A stretch of DNA of 26,266 bases from Pirellulaceae bacterium (lineage in GTDB: Bacteria; Planctomycetota; Planctomycetia; Pirellulales; Pirellulaceae), in the NCBI GenBank assembly GCA_020846515.1, contig JADLDX010000994.1:1-26266 (forward strand). Reading direction: 5' to 3'. Below the pieces are notes generated by a model, which was not told where the DNA came from, did no database searches, and saw nothing but the letters and a program-made list of their open reading frames with translations. The position numbers and the translations under genes are program-made. Positions 1 through 8,007 of the stretch are shown here, one piece after another (the stretch's first letter is position 1; each line of letters starts with the position of its first letter).

Positions 1-1517
1 AAATAAACGGTTCGACCTTCCAGGCCAGATTCGTCTGCGCCTTGAACTCCGTCGCCATTGATATCGTTCCAGACGTTGCCTTGAATAGTACCAACATTTT
101 CACGAACGCCAAAGTTCAGATCATGGCGACTCTGACCGTTGAGCAGCAGGATTTGCATCGCTCCATTGACTGGGTTAGTTCCTAACCACGTTGGAGGCAA
201 TAGAGTGCGAACGTTGGTGAATCCATAGGGTACATTCGAAAACGCGTAAGATCCTGACGCATCGGTGACAGACTGCGGTTCGTCCGCTTCGGCTATACCG
301 TTGGCATTGCGGTCGATGAAGACTTGCCAACCTGCGATGCCCGGTTCTGTGCCTGCGAAGACACCGTTTCCATCCAGATCATTCCAGAGCACACCGCTGA
401 TGGCGCCAGCGACTGGAATCAGGTTGTAGAAATCGACCCCATTGAGACTATTTCGAAAAACGGTTGTGGTAACCGCACTGGATCGATTGGCCGCTGAGAT
501 GTAACCGGCAGGCATAGTCTCGCGAACAACGTATGTGCCGGTGTGAATATTGGAAAACGCATAGGCACCATTGGCGTCCGTAATGCGACTAGGTTCATTC
601 GTATCCAAGGTGCCGTCGATATCGAGATCGACATAGACCGTAATACCAGCCATAGCCGCTTCATCAGCGCTGCGCTGGCCATCCCCATTGGAGTCACTCC
701 ACGTAGTGCCCGAGATCGTGCCGATTTGAGGAATCGAATTGGGATAGTCCGATCGGCTGGTGGCACCGACGACGACCGATACAACATGCTGAGTCGAAGC
801 GCCGGTGGTTGGGAAAAGTCCACCGACCGTGGGCATAAAGCCGCCGGTCGGAATCTCATAAACGGTAGCCGGTCCTGCGGGAACGTCAGCGAACAGATAA
901 TCACCATCGGTATCTGTGATGGCAGTTGGCTCGCCGCTTGTGAGAGAACCATCACCATTGGTGTCGATGAACAAGGTCCAACCGGACAGGCCATGCTCGC
1001 CTGAATCTTTGGTGAGGTTCTCGTTGTCATCTTCGAACACTGTTCCGACGATGTTGCCATTGACCGCTGGAGTGGTCACGTTAGGGAATTTGACGCGAGT
1101 TGTTTTGTTATTGCGAACATCTACGGATTGGTGATCGGTAAAGCCAGGTGTCGGGGAGAATTCGTCTTGGGGAATCTCGTAAACAGTTACCGTACCTGCA
1201 GGCACACCTGCGATACCGTATTTGCCCTTATCGTCGGTAACGGCAAACGGCTCACCTGGGTTGTAGGTGCCGCTGGAGTTGGTATCAACAAAAACGGTCC
1301 AACCTGGCAATCCATTTTCTGACGGGTCGTCGACCCCGTTGGCGTTGAGGTCGTTGAAGACGGTGCCGGTGATATCACCAGCCATGACCTGACGATTCTC
1401 GAGTACTTCGAGCAGAAAGGCGCGGCGTCGTTTGGTCGCAGCGGTAGGCAGCGGTTTGCGCTGGGACCAAAGTTTGTGAGCCAGTTTTCCCAATCGTCCT
1501 GCTGCTGTGTTCGTCAT
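1..1517 (-). CDS. SdrD/Cna_B-repeat surface protein, 5' part (partial)
   Basis: The reading frame is open from an ATG at 1517 to the window edge, giving about 505 residues with no stop, so the C-terminus is missing. The N-terminus is basic (about residues 1-32) and leads into LEVLENRQVMAG (residues about 36-47), which resembles the LExLExRxxLAG (LEPR-XLL-type) segment found before the mature part of many planctomycete secreted proteins. After it come four complete and one started repeat of about 105-110 residues, each opening GxIxGxVWxDxNGDG and containing GWxVFxDTNxxG, a TDxxGxYxFxxVPxG segment and a following beta region. This is the SdrD_B/Cna_B fold with Asp-rich calcium-type loops. The expected role is a calcium-stabilised extracellular stalk or adhesin-like protein. 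Neither a membrane anchor nor a dockerin can be judged because the end lies outside. Only a weak Shine-Dalgarno (AGGCAAGG) precedes the start. The ligand is unknown. Confidence 0.9.
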   Translation of the reverse strand, partial: MTNTAAGRLGKLAHKLWSQRKPLPTAATKRRRAFLLEVLENRQVMAGDITGTVFNDLNANGVDDPSENGLPGWTVFVDTNSSGTYNPGEPFAVTDDKGKYGIAGVPAGTVTVYEIPQDEFSPTPGFTDHQSVDVRNNKTTRVKFPNVTTPAVNGNIVGTVFEDDNENLTKDSGEHGLSGWTLFIDTNGDGSLTSGEPTAITDTDGDYLFADVPAGPATVYEIPTGGFMPTVGGLFPTTGASTQHVVSVVVGATSRSDYPNSIPQIGTISGTTWSDSNGDGQRSADEAAMAGITVYVDLDIDGTLDTNEPSRITDANGAYAFSNIHTGTYVVRETMPAGYISAANRSSAVTTTVFRNSLNGVDFYNLIPVAGAISGVLWNDLDGNGVFAGTEPGIAGWQVFIDRNANGIAEADEPQSVTDASGSYAFSNVPYGFTNVRTLLPPTWLGTNPVNGAMQILLLNGQSRHDLNFGVRENVGTIQGNVWNDINGDGVQGADESGLEGRTVY

Positions 1518-1919
1518 CGCCTTGCCTGCTTGTGAATAACCAAATCGTCATCTGCCAGGTCGACAATCGACAGCAGTCGTTACACTACAGAGCAGGATTC
1601 AGGCAAATGATCCGCCATTAATTCGAGTCAGAATCTAACTTGGCCAAGCACGAAAACATGTATGTTTCGTTAGGTGAATTGATTCAAGTTGTGCGAAGCG
1701 AAAACTACTTTATTGGTAAAGCAATTGTCGAGTTGAAGGGGCTTGGGGATCTGTTGGGAGCTGACCGTCGTATCGATCGCTTTTGCGCGCGGCAAAGCAA
1801 GCGACAATCGCAGCTGGCCCCGCCATTGGCGACTACTTAATCAATAGGAAATCGCGCGTCCTATGTGGGATTGGGAGCACTGGCTGTTCTCTCACCCCTT
1901 CGTTTAGACCCTGCTCACA
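1518..1919. other. Intergenic stretch, no convincing gene
   Basis: These 402 bases separate the start of the surface-protein gene from the end of the small membrane-protein gene; both neighbours are on the minus strand. An open frame on the plus strand (TTG 1640 to stop 1840, 66 residues, ATG possible at 1658) has no recognisable motif and no ribosome binding site, so it is not called. The promoter of the surface-protein gene should lie here, but no confident -35/-10 pair was seen. Confidence 0.5.
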
Positions 1920-2540
1920 TTAGTTTTCGGCATGGGTCAAGGCTCGTATTATGCGCAGAGCCCGACGCTCAAGTTGCTCCTGGTGCGTCAACTTGGACTG
2001 GGGGCGAGTCAGTTGTTCTAATTTGTCGTTCAGTAGCCGATAGAGGTCCAAGGTCAATCTGGCCTGATCGCGCAGGTCCAAACCAAGTTGTTCTTCCAAA
2101 CTGGCTTCGGTATCAAGTACCAACAGTCGCGTGTCATGCGGAGCTTGCTCCACTTGCTGAAACATATCTTCAATCGCATCGTGATTGTCCCGAAGCCATT
2201 GTCGAAACTCGTCGGCGCTGAACTCGACGGCGTTATCGATGCCCACCTCCATGCGACTGCGCGTGATGGCTTCCAGCTGTTCGCGGGCTTGGGGTGCTCG
2301 AGCCATGATTTGGTTGCTCCATTGCTGAGCGACGCGAGGGGCGCGCTCTTTGGTCTCATGCAGCCAGGTTGTCTTGAGCTCTGGGTAGCTGGCGATGACC
2401 GCTTTCTCAAGGCGTTTGATCAAGTGTGGTGGCTGTAACTCTCGTTCAACAATCCACCAGGTGTGGACCGACAAAGCCACGCATTGGCAGACCAATACCA
2501 ACACTAACACAGTTGATAGCCAAGACAACTTGCTAGTCAT
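1920..2540 (-). CDS. Single-pass membrane protein of unknown function
   Basis: This encodes 206 residues, ATG at 2540 to TAA. One strong hydrophobic segment (about residues 5-30) is followed by about 175 charged residues predicted from composition to be alpha-helical, rich in Glu, Arg, Gln and Leu. This suggests a bitopic inner-membrane protein with a soluble helical domain. I do not recognise the family. Its start overlaps the stop of the upstream gene by ATGA, so the two are almost certainly cotranscribed and translationally coupled. The order hydrophobic anchor, helical region, then a SLEEQL motif near the C-terminal third is shared with the upstream protein, so the two may be divergent duplicates. 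Localisation is an inference; no enzymatic motif was found. Confidence 0.8.
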   Translation of the reverse strand: MTSKLSWLSTVLVLVLVCQCVALSVHTWWIVERELQPPHLIKRLEKAVIASYPELKTTWLHETKERAPRVAQQWSNQIMARAPQAREQLEAITRSRMEVGIDNAVEFSADEFRQWLRDNHDAIEDMFQQVEQAPHDTRLLVLDTEASLEEQLGLDLRDQARLTLDLYRLLNDKLEQLTRPQSKLTHQEQLERRALRIIRALTHAEN

Positions 2541-3325
2541 GGTCCACCTGATGCATCGAACGTCGACCGACGGAGCGAGTCGTTAGTCGTAGCGAATTCG
2601 TTGGTTTGCATGGCTTTGAGCAACCAGTTGCGAGCCGTTACGGCTAGCTGTTCCTCCAACGATGGCTGGCCATATTCGGGCCGTCGTGCAGGCGGGATCG
2701 CCTGCCATAACTTTTCCGTGCGAGCTGCCTCGTGTCGAAACTGGTCCAAGTAATAACGCTGGACCAATTCATCGAAAGTGGCTTCGAACGCAGCCAGCAC
2801 GCGTTCGACATTTTGCCGCGTTGCATGTTCGGGAAACTCACTTTTGAGGATCTGCCGGTGCCGAACTAGATATTCGTGATAACGCGCCTTGACTTTAGCC
2901 CGAAAGGCTCGCTCGATATTGGTCAGATAGGCTGACCCTTCGCGCTCAAGCGTTTGGGCCAACAGAGGGTAGTCGTCTCGAACTTGCCTGACGAAGGCCG
3001 CTTCTACTAGTGGCCAGGTTTCTTCTGCTACCTCAACAACCTCCCGACGTATACCTGGTCCATGAGTTTCCAGACTCTGCGAGGCTTCCCTCAGCAACCG
3101 CCCTGTGTAGTCAGGATCCACACGTGGTAGGTAGAAGAAGTGTGCGTAGAGGGCCAAGCAACTGACGGTCGTAATCAGGGCCAACAATATTCCATTGGTC
3201 AAACTCAGGGCCAACGCCGAACCGGGATCTGGTCGGTCTGCATCCATGTGACGGCTCGCTATTGAGGGGGGCATGGGGCGTCGGGGCGGTATCGATCTGA
3301 TATCTTCCACTTCCCGCTCGACCAT
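2537..3325 (-). CDS. Single-pass membrane protein of unknown function, paired with the next gene
   Basis: The frame is open from a GTG at 3445. I chose the first ATG, 3325, giving 262 residues; ATG 3274 or 3247 are also possible, and 3247 would place the hydrophobic segment near the N-terminus as in the downstream partner. No clear Shine-Dalgarno settles the choice. With the 3325 start, residues about 38-65 form one transmembrane segment, preceded by a Pro/Arg-rich cytoplasmic tail and followed by about 190 charged, helix-forming residues. QPSLEEQLAVTARNWL near the C-terminus resembles SLEEQLGLDLRDQARL in the downstream protein. The two genes overlap by four bases (ATGA). Function is unknown; a heteromeric helical envelope complex is one inference. 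A repeat cluster lies directly upstream and may contain or separate the promoter. Confidence 0.78.
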   Translation of the reverse strand: MVEREVEDIRSIPPRRPMPPSIASRHMDADRPDPGSALALSLTNGILLALITTVSCLALYAHFFYLPRVDPDYTGRLLREASQSLETHGPGIRREVVEVAEETWPLVEAAFVRQVRDDYPLLAQTLEREGSAYLTNIERAFRAKVKARYHEYLVRHRQILKSEFPEHATRQNVERVLAAFEATFDELVQRYYLDQFRHEAARTEKLWQAIPPARRPEYGQPSLEEQLAVTARNWLLKAMQTNEFATTNDSLRRSTFDASGGP

Positions 3326-3489
3326 TCCCGTCAGGGCAACTCCTGCGCCAAGTGCCGTTCGCGCGGCGTTGTCGCTAGCAACTAGGCCTTTTGAGACATA
3401 CTCTCCCCCGGCCACATTCCAGGGAGAGTGAGCACCACCCTGCACAGTGCCCCCCGGTTGTACTTCCCGCCGGTTTGTCGATTCTCAAA

Positions 3490-4000
3490 CGGCGCGGGGA
3501 CCCAGGCAATGTGCGATTGTGCTAGCAATGACTGTGCATGGGGACACAGATAAAGTGGGCGGAGGGAAACGGCACGGGGACACAGGCAAAGTGATCTTTT
3601 TGCTTGCAATAGACGATTATGTGTGTCCCCGAGTGTTCGTGCGCTCGCGCTGTTCGTGTGCGCGCGCGGGGACCCAGACAATGTGCGATTGTGCTAGCAA
3701 TGAATGGGCATGGGGACACAGACAAATTGGACTGATGCTAGCAATGAACGAATGCCTGTGTCCCCAGGCGTTTGTGCTAGCAATAACCGAAGTGTGTGTC
3801 CCCCGTTGTTCGATTTTTGCTGTGCTAGCAATCGAGCTTGCGTCGCTCCATGGACATGGGGACACAGGCAATGTGCACTGGTGCTAGCAATCGCCGATTG
3901 TGTGTGTCCCTGGGGGCGCGAGTCTATGCTAGCAATGCATGATTGCCTGTGTCCCCGGGTGTTTGTGCAGGCAAAATGATCTTGTGCTAGCAATCGATGG
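3490..4000. repeat. Cluster of GGGGACACA / GCTAGCAAT interspersed repeats
   Basis: Nine copies of the core GCTAGCAAT (one of them degenerate, GCTTGCAAT) occur about every 30-110 bases, starting at 3521, 3602, 3693, 3737, 3776, 3824, 3883, 3928 and 3986. Between them, GGGGACACA or GGGGACCCA (3496, 3540, 3576, 3668, 3712, 3858) and the reverse complement TGTGTCCC(C) (3622, 3757, 3795, 3903, 3948) alternate in orientation. The usual order is GGGGACACAGGCAA, a short spacer, ATTGTGCTAGCAAT, then the next boundary. ATTGTGCTAGCAAT is a near-palindrome, one base from perfect dyad symmetry. The pattern is that of a REP/BIME-like family: palindromic units, variable spacing and mixed orientation. It fills the gap between the MATE gene and the membrane-protein pair; open frames through it are artefacts. 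Confidence 0.85.
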
Positions 4001-4052
4001 TGGTCGATTTCCCAAGCTGATTTTTGGGAGGTGAGTTCACTCGGCTGCGATG

Positions 4053-5603
4053 CTATAGGGGGTCCACCGGCGTGTGCTCGATGACTTGCATCGTTTTCCA
4101 TTTGCCTTGCCAGTAACGCCAGCCGAAGGCGATGGCCATGGCGAATACCCAAGCGGCAATGATGTACCACCACAACATCAGACTGGCTCCGTAGAGTTGT
4201 TCGCACAACAGCCCCAATCCCACCATGCCAAAACCCACGACCGCGGTAGCACCGAGCACAAACCAAGTGTCCCCTGCCCCTTTGATCGCGCCGACGAAGA
4301 CGATCTGAAAACCATCCAACACACAATAGACCGCGATCACTTGCAAGATGGGCATGAGCAACGGGCGAATATCTTCGAAGCGTTCCGTCGATCCTATCGA
4401 ATAGATACGCGTGACAAACTCGGGAAAGAAGCCCAGCAAAATCGCGCAACTGCCAGTGTAAAGGACCGATAAGCCAATCGCACAGGTGACCGTACGTTGG
4501 GCAAGATCGATGCGCCGCTCCAGCACATGCTTGCCTACCAATACGCCCACACCAATGCCCAAGCCCATCATCGGTACGAAGGCCAAAACGTTCAGTCCCA
4601 GGGCGAGCGTCGTGGCGGTCATTGGCAGACCACCCAAGCGACCTACCTGCAGCATGATCACTGTAAACGCCGCCGATTCGGCCAGCATTTGCAGGCCAGC
4701 CGGTGCACCATAAGCGATCAATCGTCGCAACATGGCCGGCTCCCAAGGCGTCGGTTGCTCCGCGCGGCTAGCCCGATGCAAAGCAGGTTGTCGACGTATG
4801 ATATAAGCGGCTATCGGCAGCTTGAGCCAGAAGGCAATCCCCGTGGCCATCCCAGCCCCCATCACGCCCAACGACGGTATCGGGCCAAAGCCAAAAATCA
4901 AGATATACGTCAGCACCAAATTGATCAGCGTACAAATGGCATCGACCACCAGCACCCAGCCGGTGTATCCCAAACCCGTCATCAGACCGCTTTGCGCGCT
5001 GTAAAAGAGAACAGCAATGCCCCCGACGATCAACGTGCGCAGATAAGTTGATTCCAGCGACTGCATCGTGCTGTTGTGCTCGAAGAACCAGAACGGGAAG
5101 TCGGCTAGCACAAACGCAATCATCAGCAGCGGCACCATGAGCCAAGCCAATCGCAGCGCATGACGATAGGCGACGACAACTCGTTCCGGCCGACCAGCTC
5201 CAATGTACTGCGACACGAAGGCGCTCAGGTAGCTGAGCATACCGGTGGGCAAACACATCAAGGCCCAGTAGAACGTGCCGGCCCCCATCGCCGCCGAAGC
5301 CGAATTCGTCTTGTCCCAATAAAACAGCAACGTTCGATCGGTGAACAACATGATCGACGTAAAGCCGGTCGAAATGAACAACGGTAAGGCCAAAGCAATC
5401 AGCGGGCCCGGCCCCCAATCGCTGAACCACCATTGTCCAAAAGTTAGCGGTGAGCCCCCAGCCGTTGGGGCGTGGGCACGTGCCTGGGTTCCCGATTCCG
5501 CGCCCGCGTCTATCACGGACGGATGTGGACCATTTCCTCCACTGGTCAGGCTCTCTGGATTGGTTATCGTAGGTTCGCTGTCAGACTCGCAGGGAGGTTG
5601 CAT
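4053..5603 (-). CDS. MATE-family efflux transporter
   Basis: This encodes 516 residues, ATG at 5603. A hydrophilic N-terminal tail of about 60 residues precedes the membrane domain. That domain has about twelve hydrophobic segments in two halves, starting with PLIALALPLFISTGFTSIMLFTDR and continuing through MGAGTFYWAL, AFVSQYIGAG and a second half with APAGLQMLAESAAFTVIMLQVG and GIGVGVLVGKHVLER. These are typical MatE-fold features: the GxGxxxG-like loops and the AFVSQYIGAGR segment match the conserved end of helix 2. The family exports drugs, metabolites or lipid-like compounds using a Na+ or H+ gradient; the substrate cannot be inferred. The gene is divergent from the dehydrogenase at 5632, with a spacing of 28 bases, so their promoters must overlap. 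No ribosome binding site is evident. Confidence 0.93.
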   Translation of the reverse strand: MQPPCESDSEPTITNPESLTSGGNGPHPSVIDAGAESGTQARAHAPTAGGSPLTFGQWWFSDWGPGPLIALALPLFISTGFTSIMLFTDRTLLFYWDKTNSASAAMGAGTFYWALMCLPTGMLSYLSAFVSQYIGAGRPERVVVAYRHALRLAWLMVPLLMIAFVLADFPFWFFEHNSTMQSLESTYLRTLIVGGIAVLFYSAQSGLMTGLGYTGWVLVVDAICTLINLVLTYILIFGFGPIPSLGVMGAGMATGIAFWLKLPIAAYIIRRQPALHRASRAEQPTPWEPAMLRRLIAYGAPAGLQMLAESAAFTVIMLQVGRLGGLPMTATTLALGLNVLAFVPMMGLGIGVGVLVGKHVLERRIDLAQRTVTCAIGLSVLYTGSCAILLGFFPEFVTRIYSIGSTERFEDIRPLLMPILQVIAVYCVLDGFQIVFVGAIKGAGDTWFVLGATAVVGFGMVGLGLLCEQLYGASLMLWWYIIAAWVFAMAIAFGWRYWQGKWKTMQVIEHTPVDPL

Positions 5604-5631
5604 ACATATTCACTAGAGGTTGCAGAAGCGC

Positions 5632-6648
5632 ATGACGGGCATAAAGCGTTCATTGGGTGGTTGGAATATCGTGTTGTGTTATCCCGTCGAGGAGCGACAT
5701 CGAGCGGCGATCGCCGCGGCGGCGCCTGGTGCCACGATAATAGACGCTGGCCAGGAGGGTATTGGCAAGGCCCTCTACGATGCGGATATCTTCATCGGCC
5801 ACGCGAAAGTCCCAGTGCCGTGGGACGAAGTGGTACAACAAGGACGGCTCAAGTGGATCCAAAGTTCGGCCGCCGGTCTGGATCATTGCTTGGTCCCCAG
5901 CGTGATTGCCTCGCCCATTCCAGTGTGCAGCGCTTCGGGCTTGTTCGCCAATCAAGTGGCCGAACAAACGCTCGCCCTGCTGCTAGGACTACTGCGTGGT
6001 CTGCCCACTTTTTTTCGACAATCCCAAAATCGCGAGTTTGTACGCCGCCCGACGGGCGATCTGCACGGTCAAACAGTGGGCATTGTCGGTTTAGGCGGCA
6101 ACGGACGACGCCTGACCCAACTCTTGGCGCCGTTTCGCACTCAATTGCTGGCCACGGACTACTATCCCGTGCGAAAACCAGCCGAAGTGGCTGAACTTTT
6201 GCCCGCCGATCGCCTCTTAGAGATGGCCGCCCGAGTCGATACGCTGATTCTATGTCTGCCGCTAAATGCTAGCACCGAGAAATTAATTGATGGTCGAGTG
6301 TTTTCGGCGATGCGTCCGGGAAGTCGGTTGATCAACGTGGCGCGGGGTCAAGTGGTTGACGAGACCGATCTGATCGCGGCGTTGCAAAGCGGACATCTTT
6401 CAGGAGCCGGTCTAGACGTGACCTATGTGGAACCACTGCCGGAGAATAGCCCGCTATGGTCCGAGCCGCAGGTGATTATTACCCCGCATGTGGGAGCCCA
6501 AGCGGCTTCGCGCGTTGATGATTCCACTCGCCTGGCCTGCGAGAACCTGCGTCGTTTTCAGCTTGGAGAACCTTTGTTGAATTTGGTGGATAAGGACTTA
6601 GGCTTTCCACACCCCGATGCGATGGCTGTTAATGTTTGGTCTGCCTAA
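5632..6648 (+). CDS. D-2-hydroxyacid dehydrogenase family protein
   Basis: This encodes 338 residues from ATG 5632; GAGG at 5616-5619 lies 12 bases upstream. An in-frame TTG at 5620 would add four residues but is too close to the GAGG. The NAD-binding domain carries VGIVGLGGNGRRL (residues about 149-161, GxGxxG) with Asp176 at the end of the second strand, which favours NAD. The catalytic trio is intact: Arg238 in INVARG, Glu267 in the LDVTYVEPLP segment, and His286 in TPHVGAQ. The family reduces 2-keto acids or oxidises D-2-hydroxyacids (phosphoglycerate dehydrogenase, glyoxylate/hydroxypyruvate reductase and relatives). No ACT domain is present, so SerA is unlikely. The substrate is open. 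The gene is divergent from the MATE gene. Confidence 0.93.
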   Translation: MTGIKRSLGGWNIVLCYPVEERHRAAIAAAAPGATIIDAGQEGIGKALYDADIFIGHAKVPVPWDEVVQQGRLKWIQSSAAGLDHCLVPSVIASPIPVCSASGLFANQVAEQTLALLLGLLRGLPTFFRQSQNREFVRRPTGDLHGQTVGIVGLGGNGRRLTQLLAPFRTQLLATDYYPVRKPAEVAELLPADRLLEMAARVDTLILCLPLNASTEKLIDGRVFSAMRPGSRLINVARGQVVDETDLIAALQSGHLSGAGLDVTYVEPLPENSPLWSEPQVIITPHVGAQAASRVDDSTRLACENLRRFQLGEPLLNLVDKDLGFPHPDAMAVNVWSA

Positions 6649-6796
6649 GGCTGCCTGAGTCAGGACAAACTTGGTTCGGGGGGCGATCCACAACTCGGAG
6701 TTACTCGGCGAGTTGCTATCGTCCGGCTAGTATCAAATTCCACGCTGGCGAGTTATAGTCACTGGTTAACACCCACACTAGCCAAGGACAAGGCGG

Positions 6797-7945
6797 ATGC
6801 CCACGACGACTATGATTGAGGAAGGACGCACGCGAGCGATCGACGGCTCGCAGCCTCTTCCTACGAATACCGATCTCATTAATCTCTATGACACATTGAT
6901 CGCTGACGGTCGAGTGCAATGGACCACGTACCATCGCCTCGAGCGGCAGTTGGGAAGTGGCGGTCAAGGCGTCGTGTTTCTAAGCAAGCGGCGTGGGGCT
7001 GATGGTTTCAACCAACCCGTGGCGATGAAGTTTTTTTCGCCCGAACGCTTTCCAACACCGCTGGCTTATGACAAAGCCATGTCGCGGCTGGCTCGCGTGG
7101 CGTCGCGCGTGGCCCTGATCCAGCATGACAATGTGTTGGATGTGCAGGACTTCGTCGATCGCAATCGCATTCGCATCATGGTCATGGACTGGATCGACGG
7201 TTATGACCTGCGCCAGTTGATGGATCCCAGGCAACTGGAGATGGTGCGTAATCGGTCGGCACCTAAGCGTTGGGAATATATCAACAGCGTCATCGCGACC
7301 TTTGGTCCGGATCAAACGCGTTTCAAGGCGGGCGTGGCTGTGGCCATCGTGCGCGATGGACTGGCTGCCCTGGCGGCCTTGCATCGCGAAAAGATTGTGC
7401 ACGGCGACATCAAGCCTTCGAACATCATGCTCAAACGCACCGGGCATGCCAAAGTCATCGATATCGGTTCGGCCTATGAATTGGACGATCTGCCCAATCA
7501 ACGCGCTTGTACACCCGCTTATGCGGCACCGGAAGTCTTGGAAGGTTCGTGCTGCACACCGCGGAGCGACCTGGCCAGTCTCGGATATGTGCTGATCGAG
7601 ATGCTGGCCGGTCGACCCTGTTTCACCGGCGATATGAATCTACGTGAATTGCTAGAGGCCAAGCGTCGTTTACCACATCAGCTGCATGAAATCCTGCCGG
7701 CTGAGGTGACGTGCAACGATCATTTGATGAATCTATGCAAACGCTGTATCGCCACCGACCCCGCCCGCCGCTTCCCCAGCGCCGAAGCCGCGGAGCTATT
7801 GGAAGATGGAGCGGCCCAGTTTCATCGTCAGTTGGTCTTTGGTGACCTGGCCAGCGAATATGATCACGACATTCGTGTGTGGCTAGAAGAGCTACGCCAA
7901 CTGGACGAAACAGGCGACGCCAGTGGCGATTCAAGCGTGCTGTAA
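6797..7945 (+). CDS. Cytosolic serine/threonine protein kinase (Hanks type)
   Basis: This encodes 382 residues; AAGGACAAGG stands just before the ATG at 6797. The kinase domain spans roughly residues 47-345. Visible motifs are the glycine loop GSGGQG (53-58), VAMKFF with catalytic-pair Lys78, HGDIKPSN (202-209) with catalytic Asp204 and Asn209, DIG (222-224) in place of DFG, TPAYAAPEVL (239-248) and SDLASLG (Asp258). All catalytic residues are kept, so activity is likely. HGD instead of HRD means it may not need activation-loop phosphorylation. An insert of about 35 residues after the hinge (about 140-175) is longer than usual. There is no transmembrane segment or PASTA/WD sensor domain, so it is probably soluble. 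Substrates are unknown. It reads toward the glycan operon and is convergent with it. Confidence 0.93.
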   Translation: MPTTTMIEEGRTRAIDGSQPLPTNTDLINLYDTLIADGRVQWTTYHRLERQLGSGGQGVVFLSKRRGADGFNQPVAMKFFSPERFPTPLAYDKAMSRLARVASRVALIQHDNVLDVQDFVDRNRIRIMVMDWIDGYDLRQLMDPRQLEMVRNRSAPKRWEYINSVIATFGPDQTRFKAGVAVAIVRDGLAALAALHREKIVHGDIKPSNIMLKRTGHAKVIDIGSAYELDDLPNQRACTPAYAAPEVLEGSCCTPRSDLASLGYVLIEMLAGRPCFTGDMNLRELLEAKRRLPHQLHEILPAEVTCNDHLMNLCKRCIATDPARRFPSAEAAELLEDGAAQFHRQLVFGDLASEYDHDIRVWLEELRQLDETGDASGDSSVL

Positions 7946-7957
7946 ATTCCACATGTA

Positions 7958-7985
7958 GACGAATCGCTCCGCGACTCGTCGATTA
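7958..7985. terminator. Probable bidirectional terminator hairpin
   Basis: GACGAATCGC (7958-7967) pairs with GCGACTCGTC (7971-7980) across a three-base loop with one mismatch, followed by the T-rich GATTATTCTT. It lies between the stop of the kinase gene (plus) and the end of the methyltransferase gene (minus), where a shared terminator is expected. Confidence 0.6.
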
Positions 7986-8007
7986 TTCTTCTGCATCTAT
8001 CCGCAAT

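Noticed and set aside
1640..1840. 66-residue open frame on the plus strand
   Set aside because: No ribosome binding site, no known motif and a TTG start; kept as intergenic.
3490..4000. CRISPR-like array
   Set aside because: Short cores in both orientations at irregular spacing do not form direct repeats with uniform spacers.
3694..4746. 350-residue open frame on the minus strand
   Set aside because: It overlaps the MATE gene in another frame and then runs through the repeat cluster; the translation is made of repeat-derived Cys/His/Pro-rich words.
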